From Paenibacillus sp. FSL H3-0469 (lineage in GTDB: Bacteria > Bacillota > Bacilli > Paenibacillales > Paenibacillaceae), in the NCBI RefSeq assembly GCF_038051945.1, contig NZ_CP150302.1, positions 7,254,001-7,318,000 on the forward strand: a stretch of DNA of 64,000 nucleotides, in the 5' to 3' direction. Numbering within the stretch: position 1 is the stretch's first letter; each line of letters begins with the position of its first letter. Positions 1 to 7,976 of the stretch are shown here, piece by piece. The position numbers and the translations under genes were made by a program. Under the pieces are notes generated by a model that saw nothing but the letters and a program-made list of their open reading frames with translations, was not told where the DNA came from and did not search any database.

Positions 1-18
1 AATGTTCGGGGACAGCTG

Positions 19-70
19 TTGACAGCGGAGGGCTGGAGCGTGTAGAATGTGTAAATCGTAATAATTACGA
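19..70 (+). promoter_or_regulatory. Zur-controlled promoter of rpmG
   Basis: A sigma-A type promoter is visible: TTGACA at 19-24, 18 bp spacer, TAGAAT at 43-48 with an extended TG. Immediately downstream at 56-70 is a perfect 7-1-7 palindrome, TCGTAAT-A-ATTACGA, matching the Bacillus Zur box core. Bound Zur there would cover the transcription start and block rpmG and probably the GTPase gene behind it. Confidence 0.85.
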
Positions 71-95
71 TTAAATAGAAGGGAGCTTGATTAAG

Positions 96-245
96 ATGAG
101 AGTAATCGTTACCTTGGCCTGTACGGAGACGGGCGACCGCAACTATACCACCACGAAGAATAAGAGAACGACACCGGAGCGCCTGGAGATGAGAAAATAT
201 TGCCCGCGCCTGAAGCGTGTCACGCTGCACCGGGAGACCCGCTAA
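96..245 (+). CDS. rpmG: 50S ribosomal protein L33, zinc-free paralogue
   Basis: A 49-residue protein starting MRVIVTLACTETGDRNY and ending TLHRETR, the typical L33 form and length. It is a large-subunit ribosomal protein. Zinc-binding L33 carries two CxxC pairs. Here Cys9 is followed by Thr at position 12 and only one cysteine (Cys36) remains in the second pair, so the zinc ribbon cannot form. Such C-minus paralogues are classically repressed by Zur and replace the zinc form on ribosomes during zinc starvation, which fits the Zur box 26 bp upstream. A GGGAG ribosome binding site precedes the ATG. It is followed by the GTPase gene after about 100 bp without an obvious terminator. Confidence 0.9.
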   Translation: MRVIVTLACTETGDRNYTTTKNKRTTPERLEMRKYCPRLKRVTLHRETR

Positions 246-346
246 GCTCTGCAATGTCTTAGTAGCCCATCTGATTTCAAATTACATCTTTTCCAAGCGG
301 GGGTTGTTCTTTAGGGATAAAAAATATAATTTACAAGGAGACTACA

Positions 347-1555
347 ATGGACAAAATTCCTGTAACAGTGCTAAGCGGATATCTTGGCTCCGGCAAGACT
401 ACACTGCTCAATCATATTCTGCATAACCGTGAGGGCCTGAAGGTGGCCGTTATCGTCAATGATATGAGTGAAGTGAATGTGGATGCGAATCTGGTGAAAT
501 CCGGCAGCAGCCTCTCCCGCACAGAGGAGAAGCTGGTGGAGATGTCCAATGGCTGCATCTGCTGCACCCTCCGTGATGACCTGCTGCGCGAAGTGAATCA
601 TCTCGCCTCGGAGGGGCGTTTTGATTACATACTGATTGAATCCTCCGGCATCAGCGAGCCGGTCCCGGTGGCCCAGACCTTCACTTACCCGAACCCTGAG
701 CTGGATATCGACCTGACCGAGCTGGCCCGGCTGGATACGATGGTGACGGTGGTCGATGCTAACCGCTTCTGGCATGATTTCGCCTCGGGCGACAGTCTGC
801 TGGACCGCAATATGACGGCGGGTGAAGGCGACTTCCGGGATATCGTTGACCTGCTGATCGATCAGATTGAGACCTGTGATGTGCTGCTGCTTAACAAGTG
901 CGATCTGGTGGAGGAGGCGGAGCTGAACAAGCTGGAGGCGGTTCTGCGCAGACTTCAGCCTCGGGCGAAGATCATCCTCACGGTGAACGCACAAGTAGAG
1001 CTATCTGAGATTCTGAATACGGGATTATTCGATTTCGAACAGACCAGCCAGTCATCCGGCTGGATCGCTGAGCTTGCCAAGGAGGAACACACCCCGGAGA
1101 CTGAGGAATACGGCATTACCTCCTTCGTCTACCGCCGGAGAGCGCCGTTCCACCCGCAGCGGCTGAGCTTCTTCTTCAGTAACTGGCCCTCTGAGGTCGT
1201 CCGGGCAAAAGGACTGGTCTGGCTGGCGGCCAGCGGTGATCTGGCAGCGACCATCAGCCAGGCGGGGCCGTCCATCCAGTTCGGTCCCGCCGGTTATTGG
1301 CTGGCTACCCTGCCGGAGGAGCAGCAGCAGGAGGTGCTGGCTGCGGAACCGGATGTGCTGGCGAAGTGGGACGGGCAGTGGGGAGACCGGCTGAACGAGA
1401 TCGTCTTCATCGGAGTCCAGATGAACCGTGAGGATATCGAAGCCCGCCTGGACCGCTGCCTGCTGACCGCAGAGGAGATGAAGCAGGACTGGACGGCCTT
1501 CAACAACCCGCTTCCTTGGCCCGTCGAGGAGCTGCTTGCGGCGGGGCAGGAATAA
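347..1555 (+). CDS. COG0523 GTPase zinc metallochaperone (ZagA/YciC-like)
   Basis: A 402-residue CobW/COG0523-family GTPase. Walker A GYLGSGKTT is at residues 11-19, the metal-binding CxCC motif (C70-I-C72-C73) follows, ESSG is near 98-101, the guanine-specificity motif NKCD is at 183-186, and a CobW C-terminal domain covers roughly 260-390. The family couples GTP hydrolysis to delivery of zinc to client enzymes. The Zur-regulated members (YciC/ZagA in B. subtilis) work under zinc depletion. The start is the ATG behind AAGGAG. It lies between the zinc-free L33 gene and znuCBA, both with Zur boxes, so the cargo is very probably zinc rather than cobalt. A strong terminator closes the gene. Confidence 0.87.
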   Translation: MDKIPVTVLSGYLGSGKTTLLNHILHNREGLKVAVIVNDMSEVNVDANLVKSGSSLSRTEEKLVEMSNGCICCTLRDDLLREVNHLASEGRFDYILIESSGISEPVPVAQTFTYPNPELDIDLTELARLDTMVTVVDANRFWHDFASGDSLLDRNMTAGEGDFRDIVDLLIDQIETCDVLLLNKCDLVEEAELNKLEAVLRRLQPRAKIILTVNAQVELSEILNTGLFDFEQTSQSSGWIAELAKEEHTPETEEYGITSFVYRRRAPFHPQRLSFFFSNWPSEVVRAKGLVWLAASGDLAATISQAGPSIQFGPAGYWLATLPEEQQQEVLAAEPDVLAKWDGQWGDRLNEIVFIGVQMNREDIEARLDRCLLTAEEMKQDWTAFNNPLPWPVEELLAAGQE

Positions 1556-1579
1556 CTGCTTCTGTAAATGATAATCTGG

Positions 1580-1613
1580 AAAGCCGGAATCCTTTCTGCG
1601 GATTCCGGCTTTG
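1580..1613 (+). terminator. Rho-independent terminator after the GTPase gene
   Basis: A 13-bp perfect stem, AAAGCCGGAATCC (1580-1592) with GGATTCCGGCTTT (1600-1612), around a 7-nt loop. It separates the rpmG-GTPase unit from the znu promoter. Confidence 0.8.
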
Positions 1614-1739
1614 TGCTGTATGGCGATCAGGTGCCGCGCAGGGTAGATGGGGCAAAAGCGAATGTATGCGGAAAGCCGAACAATGGCTTGGATTTAACTA
1701 CATTAATCAGTACGATTACGATTAATTTGTAGTTTTGGG

Positions 1740-1802
1740 TTTACAAATCGTAATCATTACGATAATATCAATGGAGTTGAATAATAATCGTAAATATTAC
1801 GA
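1740..1802 (+). promoter_or_regulatory. znuCBA-rpsN promoter with two Zur boxes
   Basis: TTTACA at 1740-1745, a 17-bp spacer and TAATAT at 1763-1768 form the promoter. The first Zur box, TCGTAAT-C-ATTACGA at 1748-1762, fills the spacer exactly. A second, near-perfect box, TCGTAAA-T-ATTACGA, lies at 1788-1802. Repeated half-sites (TACGATTACGATTAA, about 1711-1725) sit further upstream. The double-box arrangement implies tight, possibly graded, zinc repression. Confidence 0.85.
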
Positions 1803-1844
1803 ATAAAAACATGCCTAATTTGTTTGTTGAGAGGGGGAGGAACG

Positions 1845-2552
1845 ATGATTTTGTCATCCATCAGGGATGTGGTGTTCGGTTACGGGGATGAGCCGGTCAT
1901 TGACCGCTTGTCGCTGGATCTGGAGGCTGGACAGTTCATTGGCATTACCGGGCCGAACGGGGCAGCGAAGACAACGCTGCTTAAGCTGATGCTGGGCCTG
2001 CTGAAGCCCTGGAGCGGAACGGTTACTCTGAACCGGGAAATTACCGGAGGAGGCAAGCTGGAGGTCGGCTATGTGCCACAGCAGGTAGCTTCCTTCAATG
2101 CCGGATTTCCGAGCAAGGTGATTGAGCTGGTCCGTTCCGGCTGTTATTCGGGGCTGGGCTTGTTCCGCCGGTTCACTAAGGAGCAGGAGGCGCTTGTAGA
2201 GAGCAGCCTGCGGCAGGTGGAGATGTGGGAGTACCGTAACCGGAGAATCGGCGAGCTGTCCGGCGGACAGAAGCAGCGGATCTGCATCGCCCGCGCGCTG
2301 GCCCAGCAGCCGCAGGTACTGGTGCTGGATGAGCCGGTAACGGGGATGGATGCTGCCAGCCGCACCGGGTTCTATGAGCTGATGCGGCATTATGTCAGCC
2401 GCCATGGCCGGACCGTCATCATGGTTACACACGGCCTGGAAGAGACAAGCTCTTATCTGGATACCGTGATTACGCTGGAACGCAAGGAGCAGGAGGGCTG
2501 GACATGTTTGGTTACGAATTCATGCAACGCGCATTTTGGGCAGGAGGCCTGA
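1845..2552 (+). CDS. znuC: Zinc ABC transporter ATP-binding protein
   Basis: A 235-residue ABC ATPase energising zinc import. Walker A GPNGAAKTT is at residues 36-44, the signature LSGGQ at 138-142, Walker B VLVLDEP around 158-164 and the H-loop histidine at 196. An in-frame upstream codon exists at 1824, but the ATG at 1845 follows GGGGGAGG at proper spacing and matches the family N-terminus. The 3' end overlaps znuB by 49 bp, so translation is coupled. Together with the permease and the His-rich lipoprotein it forms a complete ZnuABC/AdcABC importer under two Zur boxes. Confidence 0.9.
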   Translation: MILSSIRDVVFGYGDEPVIDRLSLDLEAGQFIGITGPNGAAKTTLLKLMLGLLKPWSGTVTLNREITGGGKLEVGYVPQQVASFNAGFPSKVIELVRSGCYSGLGLFRRFTKEQEALVESSLRQVEMWEYRNRRIGELSGGQKQRICIARALAQQPQVLVLDEPVTGMDAASRTGFYELMRHYVSRHGRTVIMVTHGLEETSSYLDTVITLERKEQEGWTCLVTNSCNAHFGQEA

Positions 2553-3358
2553 TCGGACTGATCGGACCCTTGCTTGGAGTCTACTTGATGCTTCGCAGGC
2601 AGGTGCTGATGGCCGATACATTGTCTCACGTCTCCCTTGCCGGAGTTGCCCTGGGTTCTGTGCTGGGCTGGAATCCGGCTCTGAGCGGCTTCGCTGTAGC
2701 TGTAGCAGGAGGGCTGGTTATTGAGCAGCTGCGCCGCTCTTACCGTACCTACAGCGAGCTTCCGGTAGCCATTATTATGACCTCCGGTCTGGCGCTGGCC
2801 GTTGTGCTGATGAGCCTGAAGCAGAATCTGACCAAGAGCTTCAGCTCCTATCTGTTCGGCTCCATCGTTGCTGTAAGTGATACCCAGCTTAAGCTGATTG
2901 CCCTGGTGGCCGCAGCCGGTCTTCTCTACTTCATCATTCTGCGCCGCCCGCTGTACAGCCTGACCTTCGACGAAGAGACCGCCGCTATCAGCGGTGTCCA
3001 TACCGGGTGGTTGTCCTTCTCGTTCGCTGTCCTAACCGGCATGACCGTTGCCGCAGCCATGCCGGTGGTGGGTGTGCTGCTTGTATCGGCTCTGATTGTG
3101 CTGCCCGCTTCCATTGCGCTGCGGATGGCCTCAGGCTTCACGGCAGCTATAATAATCTCCGTCAGTGTGGGGCTGACCGGTGTGTTCAGCGGGCTTACAG
3201 CTTCCTACTATATCAACACGCCTCCAGGAGGCACGATTGCACTTATTTTGCTGGTATTTCTCCTGCTGGCCATTGCCGTGCAGAAGCTGATCAGGCTGCG
3301 CAGCCGCAGCCAGTATTCATCTCAAGCTAATGAAGAAAAGGGGTCTCATAACATATGA
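2504..3358 (+). CDS. znuB: Zinc ABC transporter permease
   Basis: A 284-residue polytopic membrane protein of the ABC-3 (ZnuB/AdcB/MntB) family. Roughly eight hydrophobic segments run through it, and the N-terminus MFGYEFMQRAFWAG and the GGLIGLIGPLLGVYLMLRRQ region are typical of the family. It forms the membrane channel for Zn2+ delivered by ZnuA and driven by ZnuC. The start lies inside znuC (49-bp overlap) and the stop overlaps the znuA start in an ATGA arrangement, so the three genes are cotranslated. The C-terminal 25 residues are polar and basic, probably cytoplasmic. Confidence 0.9.
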   Translation: MFGYEFMQRAFWAGGLIGLIGPLLGVYLMLRRQVLMADTLSHVSLAGVALGSVLGWNPALSGFAVAVAGGLVIEQLRRSYRTYSELPVAIIMTSGLALAVVLMSLKQNLTKSFSSYLFGSIVAVSDTQLKLIALVAAAGLLYFIILRRPLYSLTFDEETAAISGVHTGWLSFSFAVLTGMTVAAAMPVVGVLLVSALIVLPASIALRMASGFTAAIIISVSVGLTGVFSGLTASYYINTPPGGTIALILLVFLLLAIAVQKLIRLRSRSQYSSQANEEKGSHNI

Positions 3359-4548
3359 TGAAATTCAAATCCATAGCAAAGTCCAATTCGTCCGCACCGT
3401 CCACATTCAGAATCCGTCAGCTTGCAGCCTTGTCCCTGACTGCCATGCTGGTGATCTCCGGCTGCGGCAACAACACTGCGACCAAAGCTGCTTCTACCAA
3501 TAGTCCGGCGGCAACACCCTCAGCTGCGGCCGCAGCTTCATCTGTACCTCCAGCGGATAAATTGAACATTAAGGTTAGCTTTTACCCGATGTATGAATTC
3601 ACAAAAAGCATTACCGGTGACCTTGCCGATGTGGAGGTGCTGGTCCCGCCCGGTGTCGAGCCGCATGACTGGGAACCGACTGCGAAGGATATGGCCGATA
3701 TTTCGGATGCAGATGTGCTTGTCTACAATGGGGCAGGCATGGAAAGCTGGGCGCAGCAGATTGTGGACGGTGCGGCCGGAAGTGATCTCATTACAATAGA
3801 GGCAAGTAAAGGACTCCAGATTATTGAAGGAGCAGAGCATGAACACGATCATGAGCACAACCATGAAGAGGAAGCAGCGGGTGAAGCGGACCATGATCAT
3901 GAGCACGAACATCAGCAGGATGAATCCACGGCTGAAGAAAGTGATCACGATCACTACCATAATGATTCCGCAGCCGGCGGAGCAGAGCACGAACATGACC
4001 ATGACCACGACCACGATCATGGCGGGCTTGATCCCCATGTATGGCTGGACCCTGTGATGGCTATCCGGGAGGTTAAGACCATTGAAGCAGCACTATCCGC
4101 AGCTTTTCCCGGAAATGCAGCAGCCTTCCACGCTAACAGCGATGCTTATATCGCCAAGCTGGAGAAGCTGGATCAGGATTTCAGAGCCGGGCTTCAGAAC
4201 ACGAAGCGCAAGGACTTTATTACCCAGCATGCCGCCTTTGGTTATCTGGCACAGCAATATGGCTTGACGCAGGTGCCGATTGCAGGACTGTCGCCGGAGC
4301 AGGAGCCGTCTGCTGCACAGATGGCCAAAATCGTGGAGTTCGCCAAGGCGAATAAGGTGACTACGATCTTTTTTGAAACCTTGGTCTCCTCCAGTGTCGC
4401 CGATACTATTGCCCAGGAAATAGGAGCCAAGACCGCCGTGCTGAACCCAATTGAAGGATTAACAGAGGAAGACGCTGCCCATAATCAAGATTACCTGAGT
4501 CTGATGCGGCAGAATCTTGAAGCGCTGATCCAGGCATTGAACGAATAA
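3355..4548 (+). CDS. znuA: Zinc ABC transporter substrate-binding lipoprotein
   Basis: A 397-residue cluster A-I (ZnuA/AdcA) solute-binding protein. An N-terminal hydrophobic segment ends in the lipobox VISGC, so it is membrane-anchored. After an Ala/Ser/Pro linker the binding domain shows the metal-ligand histidines in VEPHDWEPT, DPHVWLDP and TQHAAFGYLAQQYGL. A very His/Asp/Glu-rich insertion (residues about 160-225) with repeated HDHDHD lies between the first two, typical of zinc rather than manganese binders. It acts outside the cell, feeding ZnuB. The start codon overlaps the znuB stop; ATG at 3358 is an alternative one codon later. Confidence 0.9.
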   Translation: MMKFKSIAKSNSSAPSTFRIRQLAALSLTAMLVISGCGNNTATKAASTNSPAATPSAAAAASSVPPADKLNIKVSFYPMYEFTKSITGDLADVEVLVPPGVEPHDWEPTAKDMADISDADVLVYNGAGMESWAQQIVDGAAGSDLITIEASKGLQIIEGAEHEHDHEHNHEEEAAGEADHDHEHEHQQDESTAEESDHDHYHNDSAAGGAEHEHDHDHDHDHGGLDPHVWLDPVMAIREVKTIEAALSAAFPGNAAAFHANSDAYIAKLEKLDQDFRAGLQNTKRKDFITQHAAFGYLAQQYGLTQVPIAGLSPEQEPSAAQMAKIVEFAKANKVTTIFFETLVSSSVADTIAQEIGAKTAVLNPIEGLTEEDAAHNQDYLSLMRQNLEALIQALNE

Positions 4549-4569
4549 GAACGAAGGAGCTGATCTATA

Positions 4570-4839
4570 GTGGCCAAGAAATCCAAGGTTGTGAAGGAAC
4601 AGAAGCGGCAGGAGCTGGTGGCGAAGTACGCTGACAAGCGCAGAGAGCTGAAGGCGGCAGGCGATGTGATGGCACTGCAGAAGCTGCCCCGGGATTCCTC
4701 AGCCACCCGCCAAAAGAACAGATGCAGCGTGTCCGGCAGACCGCGGGGCTATCTGAGTACATTCAAGATATCCCGGATCGTCTTCCGTGAGCTGGCGCAT
4801 AAGGGGCAAATTCCGGGCGTTACCAAGTCCAGCTGGTAG
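4570..4839 (+). CDS. rpsN: 30S ribosomal protein S14, zinc-free paralogue
   Basis: An 89-residue S14. The C-terminal signature RCSVSGRPRGY followed by ISRIVFRELAHKGQIPGV is diagnostic. The zinc-containing Bacillus S14 is about 61 residues with a CxxC...CxxC ribbon. This long form has neither pair and needs no zinc. Its homologue in B. subtilis is Zur-regulated and rescues S14 function in zinc starvation. The GTG start at 4570 follows GAAGGAG. It lies 21 bp after znuA with no terminator between, so it is read from the Zur-controlled znu promoter. Confidence 0.9.
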   Translation: MAKKSKVVKEQKRQELVAKYADKRRELKAAGDVMALQKLPRDSSATRQKNRCSVSGRPRGYLSTFKISRIVFRELAHKGQIPGVTKSSW

Positions 4840-4866
4840 GCTGTCAACTTCATAGATGCTATAACG

Positions 4867-4911
4867 GCAAGACGGCTGATCTCTCTGTGCTACAGGAGCC
4901 AGCCGTTTTGC
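4867..4911 (+). terminator. Terminator of the znu-rpsN operon
   Basis: A 12-bp imperfect stem, GCAAGACGGCTG (4867-4878) with CAGCCGTTTTGC (4900-4911), loop 21 nt. It follows rpsN and can work on both strands. Confidence 0.65.
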
Positions 4912-4991
4912 TGTGTCCATAGACTTTGCCGGATCGGGCAGAGTGGACTATGATAGGAGGATAGTATTGTCCTACAGAAGGAGGCTTACCT

Positions 4992-5411
4992 GTGAGCTAT
5001 ACCGATACTTTTATCCGGATTGCAGAAGATTGCCCGGTGGAGACCGGAACCATCCCTGTCTCTGATCGTCCGCTCCCGCCTGCTCATGTTATCCAGTATC
5101 ATCTGCTGGCCGGCTCACCTTACCGTTATAACCATGAAGAACTGCTGTACCAGGTGTATGTGCGGCACAAGGCCATTCCCGAAGAAGAGCATGAATCGCG
5201 CCGGGAGGAGATCTGGGCAGCGCTGTTCTCGAAGAATCATCCGTGCCTGCGGGCCTCCATGCTGCCCAAGAAATACGGCTGGGGTGTCCACTACGATGCT
5301 GAGGGGAAGATTGCACTCTATGCCAAAGAGTCTCCAGAGTATGATTATTACACTACCGGGGATGAAGCTGGAGTGAAGCTGCTGAATGCCATGCGGAATA
5401 AGCGGCGTTAA
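4992..5411 (+). CDS. DUF6157-like protein of unknown function
   Basis: A 139-residue soluble protein beginning MSYTDTFIRIAEDCPVETG. It resembles a small family I recall as DUF6157, found singly in many bacteria and without assigned function. No signal peptide, membrane segment or catalytic motif is evident. The middle is rich in charged residues, and KKYGWGVHYDAEGKIALY may be the family's conserved core. The GTG start sits behind AGAAGGAGG. It is monocistronic, between the znu terminator and a methyltransferase gene. Function unknown. Confidence 0.6.
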   Translation: MSYTDTFIRIAEDCPVETGTIPVSDRPLPPAHVIQYHLLAGSPYRYNHEELLYQVYVRHKAIPEEEHESRREEIWAALFSKNHPCLRASMLPKKYGWGVHYDAEGKIALYAKESPEYDYYTTGDEAGVKLLNAMRNKRR

Positions 5412-5460
5412 TCTTTAGACCACGCAGGATCATATTCTGAACACAGAAAGAAGGAGCAGC

Positions 5461-6084
5461 ATGACAGAGTACTGGAGTAAAAGATTTGCGCAGGAGGGGA
5501 TGATCTGGGGGAGTGAGCCAAGCCCGTCGGCAGAATGGGCGAAGCGGAAATTCAAGGAGGCAGGAGTATCCACTGTGCTTGTTCCAGGTGCCGGCTATGG
5601 GCGGAATACCAAGGTGTTCTCTGCTGATTTTACAGTATACGGCATAGAATTAAGTGAACCAGCGCTTGCGCTGGGGGCAGCCTGGGACCTGGGAACTAGC
5701 TTTATTGCAGGCTCGGCACTGGAGCCGCAGCTGGGGCAGCCTGTGGATGCCGTATACTGCTATGATGTTCTGCATTTATTCCTCGCCGGGGACCGCCGCA
5801 GGCTGATTGAGACCAGTCTCAGTCAGGTCAGGACCGGAGGACTGCTCTACTTCACCAGCTTCTCTGATGAAGACCCCCATAACGGCTGCGGGAGAGAGCT
5901 GGAGCCGGGCACTTTTGAAGACAAAGAGGATAAGTATGCCCACTTCTTCAGCGATGCCGATTTGCGGGAGCATTTTGCCGGGACAGAGATTGTGGAGACA
6001 GGTTCGTTTACCGAATCACTACAGAGCCCGCAGGGCGGGATTCATCAATACATACTAAGAACGATCCTTGCGCTTAAAAGGTAG
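5461..6084 (+). CDS. Class I SAM-dependent methyltransferase
   Basis: A 207-residue Rossmann-fold methyltransferase. Motif I VLVPGAGYGRNTKVF lies at residues about 40-54, an acidic residue for ribose binding is in YGIELS, and a motif IV-like YCYDVLHLF is near 105. It resembles TehB/thiopurine-type small-molecule methyltransferases, but the substrate cannot be read from sequence. The ATG follows AAGAAGGAGC. The N-terminal YWSKRFAQEGMIWG is typical of the class in Bacillales. Confidence 0.7.
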   Translation: MTEYWSKRFAQEGMIWGSEPSPSAEWAKRKFKEAGVSTVLVPGAGYGRNTKVFSADFTVYGIELSEPALALGAAWDLGTSFIAGSALEPQLGQPVDAVYCYDVLHLFLAGDRRRLIETSLSQVRTGGLLYFTSFSDEDPHNGCGRELEPGTFEDKEDKYAHFFSDADLREHFAGTEIVETGSFTESLQSPQGGIHQYILRTILALKR

Positions 6085-6200
6085 CTGCCTTCTGAGACAG
6101 AAACGCCAACATGGCCCCTCCCTGCGGCGAGAAGGACCTTACTGTGAACCTGATGCTGTGTGTGATCCCTCTTCTTCCTGCGGCTTCCTAATTAATGAAG

Positions 6201-6785
6201 TTAATGCAGCTCGCAGTCTGCGAACAGGATATGCCGGGGAATGCGGAAGAAGTTCTCGGCTTTCTCCTGAAGCGCCAGGGTAGGCAGATGACAATGGTGC
6301 AGCCACTTGCGGAAGGTGCCGGGATGGACGCCGATCCAGATGCTGACATCGGTTACAGAGAAATCATAAACCATGCAGAGTCCGGTCAGAATCGCGTTGT
6401 GCTGCGGTGAATGGGCGAGCGTTCTTTTCATGAAACGGGATGGGGTCGGCTGGCACACAATCGGACTTTGCCGCAGAAGAGCTTCATTGAACAGGATATG
6501 GGGCGGATAGCCTAAATGGCGGCAGACCTTGTCCAGATTGGTTCTGGAGGGAATGCGTCCTTCATAGACCCATGCGCTTACGCTGCGTGAGGAGACGGAG
6601 AGCTCTTCTGCGAGCCGGGAGAGCTTCATGTCCTTGGCCATCAGGATGGCCAGCAGAACGCGGTTGCGGATCTGGCTGCGTTTGGGGCGGCGAAATCTTT
6701 TGACCCGTACGCCTTGTCCAAGATATTTGCGGTTGATCAGAGACCAGGCCTGAATTTTATGTGTTTCTTGCTGATTTTTAGCCAT
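6201..6785 (-). CDS. Double helix-turn-helix DNA-binding protein
   Basis: A 194-residue basic protein. Residues about 50-95 form an XRE-type helix-turn-helix (MKLSRLAEELSVSSRSVSAW). A second HTH-like stretch lies near residues 140-185 (VTDVSIWIGVHPGTFRKWL). The N-terminal 35 residues are strongly basic. It is probably a transcriptional regulator that could hold two half-sites from one chain. Divergent from the Dabb gene across a 200-bp gap, which could be its target. I do not recognise a characterised orthologue. Confidence 0.6.
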   Translation of the reverse strand: MAKNQQETHKIQAWSLINRKYLGQGVRVKRFRRPKRSQIRNRVLLAILMAKDMKLSRLAEELSVSSRSVSAWVYEGRIPSRTNLDKVCRHLGYPPHILFNEALLRQSPIVCQPTPSRFMKRTLAHSPQHNAILTGLCMVYDFSVTDVSIWIGVHPGTFRKWLHHCHLPTLALQEKAENFFRIPRHILFADCELH

Positions 6786-6908
6786 AATACCTCCGGGTGT
6801 ACTGATTTAATGAAGTGACGGATCATCTAGTTTAACTGTTATGACTTTACCATTTCATCACGGCATTCGTCCAGAGTGCAAAGCTCCTGTTTTGGTCATG
6901 AACCAAGA

Positions 6909-6936
6909 TTGTTTCAGTAATGCTGCGGTTTATGAT
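6909..6936 (+). promoter_or_regulatory. Candidate promoter of the Dabb gene
   Basis: TTGTTT (6909-6914), 16 bp, TATGAT (6931-6936), about 50 bp upstream of the coding region. The match is moderate. Confidence 0.4.
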
Positions 6937-6984
6937 ATATTTTGAGTAATCCATTTCACATTAATCAGGCTGGGAGCGGGATAG

Positions 6985-7272
6985 ATGATCAAGCATATTG
7001 TTTTCTTCAAATTAAAGGACCGGTCCCGAGGCAAGGTCGCAGAGACGGTTGCAGTCCTCCGTAATATGGAAGGAAGAATTCCGCAGCTGCTGTCCATTGA
7101 AGTCGGGGCCGATCTGATTCACTCGGAGCGTTCGTTCGATATCGCCCTGGTCACGGTTGTTGCCTCGATGGAGGATTTGCAGGCGTATCAGGTGCATCCG
7201 GCCCACAAGGAAGTCATTGCCCATATCAACGAGGTCAAGGAGCTGTCGGTAGCGGTCGATTACGAGATCTGA
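6985..7272 (+). CDS. Dabb (stress-responsive A/B barrel) family protein
   Basis: A 95-residue dimeric alpha/beta-barrel type protein. The start MIKHIVFFKLKD and the closing YQVHPAHKEV, then VKELSVAVDYEI, are the Dabb signature. Members form ferredoxin-like dimers. Some are stress-induced and a few are cyclases or aldolases, but this one shows no feature assigning a reaction. Start chosen at ATG 6985 behind GGGAGCGGG. Divergent from the double-HTH gene. Confidence 0.8.
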   Translation: MIKHIVFFKLKDRSRGKVAETVAVLRNMEGRIPQLLSIEVGADLIHSERSFDIALVTVVASMEDLQAYQVHPAHKEVIAHINEVKELSVAVDYEI

Positions 7273-7327
7273 GACTGCACGTACTTGCAAGGCTGGAACT
7301 CATTAATCACGGAAAGCGGTGAGCGGA

Positions 7328-7438
7328 ATGCGCGAGCTTGAGTATCCGATGGAAGCTTTGACGTATCTGATTGTTTTTATGGCGGCATGTGTCGTGATGG
7401 TGTTCTGGCTGAAGCGCCGGGGCAGGCGGGGGAAATAA
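7328..7438 (+). CDS. Small single-pass membrane protein
   Basis: A 36-residue frame starting MRELEYPMEALTYLIVFMAA and ending LKRRGRRGK. One hydrophobic helix (about residues 10-28) is followed by a basic tail, consistent with an N-out/C-in single-pass protein. The ribosome binding site is weak (GGTGAGCGGA). It fits the gap between the Dabb and yutE-like genes on the same strand. Function unknown; it might be a non-coding gap. Confidence 0.4.
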   Translation: MRELEYPMEALTYLIVFMAACVVMVFWLKRRGRRGK

Positions 7439-7491
7439 CGGCAGTTCATGTTAGGTAAGGTCAATAAATACCGCAGGGTGGAGGGTCAGCT

Positions 7492-7932
7492 GTGTATTAT
7501 GTCAACCGGAAGCAAATAGAAGTTATTCTTGAACAGATTCCTGATCTTAAGCTAGGTCTAACACATGCAGCTTCTTCCTGGGACGGCAGTACGCTGCTGG
7601 GTCTGGTGCAGGAACGGTGCTTGCATCTGGCCGTTGAAGTCGTGACGGATGTGGGCAGCTGTCTGATTGACGGGTTCATTATGCGTGATGCCGGAAGCTA
7701 CGAGGATATTATATCCATTATTCATGAGGAAAAGGTGCTGGGAGACAGCGGGATCTACGAGGATCTGACTTCACTTGTAGCCTTGCGCAAGCCGCTGGTT
7801 CAGGATTATTTCGTGTGGGAACGTAAGAAGCTGCACCCTATGACCCTGACGCTGCCGGATATTCTGGAGAAGTTCGCCTGTGAGGTGCGCAGGTATCTGG
7901 ATCAGGAGCTGGGCAGCGGGGTCACGGGCTAG
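7492..7932 (+). CDS. yutE: DUF86 (HepT-like) protein, YutE homologue
   Basis: A 146-residue helical protein of the DUF86/HepT-like family. DGFIMRDAGSYEDII is the conserved block that YutE shares with the HepT RNase toxins. No partner nucleotidyltransferase (MntA) gene is adjacent, so this is a stand-alone chromosomal form rather than an obvious toxin-antitoxin pair. The canonical HepT Rx4-6H active-site motif is not clear. GTG start at 7492 behind GGAGGG. It precedes the Cys-rich HTH regulator on the same strand, 44 bp apart. Confidence 0.7.
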   Translation: MYYVNRKQIEVILEQIPDLKLGLTHAASSWDGSTLLGLVQERCLHLAVEVVTDVGSCLIDGFIMRDAGSYEDIISIIHEEKVLGDSGIYEDLTSLVALRKPLVQDYFVWERKKLHPMTLTLPDILEKFACEVRRYLDQELGSGVTG

Positions 7933-7976
7933 CTGAAGCCGGAGCCGTGTGCATATAGACAGAAAGGAGGTCCTTT

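Noticed and set aside
217..426. 69-residue open frame overlapping rpmG and the GTPase gene
   Set aside because: It overlaps two well-supported genes in another frame and has no ribosome binding site.
7492..7932. HepT/MntA toxin-antitoxin module
   Set aside because: Only the HepT-like (YutE) gene is present. No nucleotidyltransferase partner is adjacent and the toxin active-site motif is unclear.
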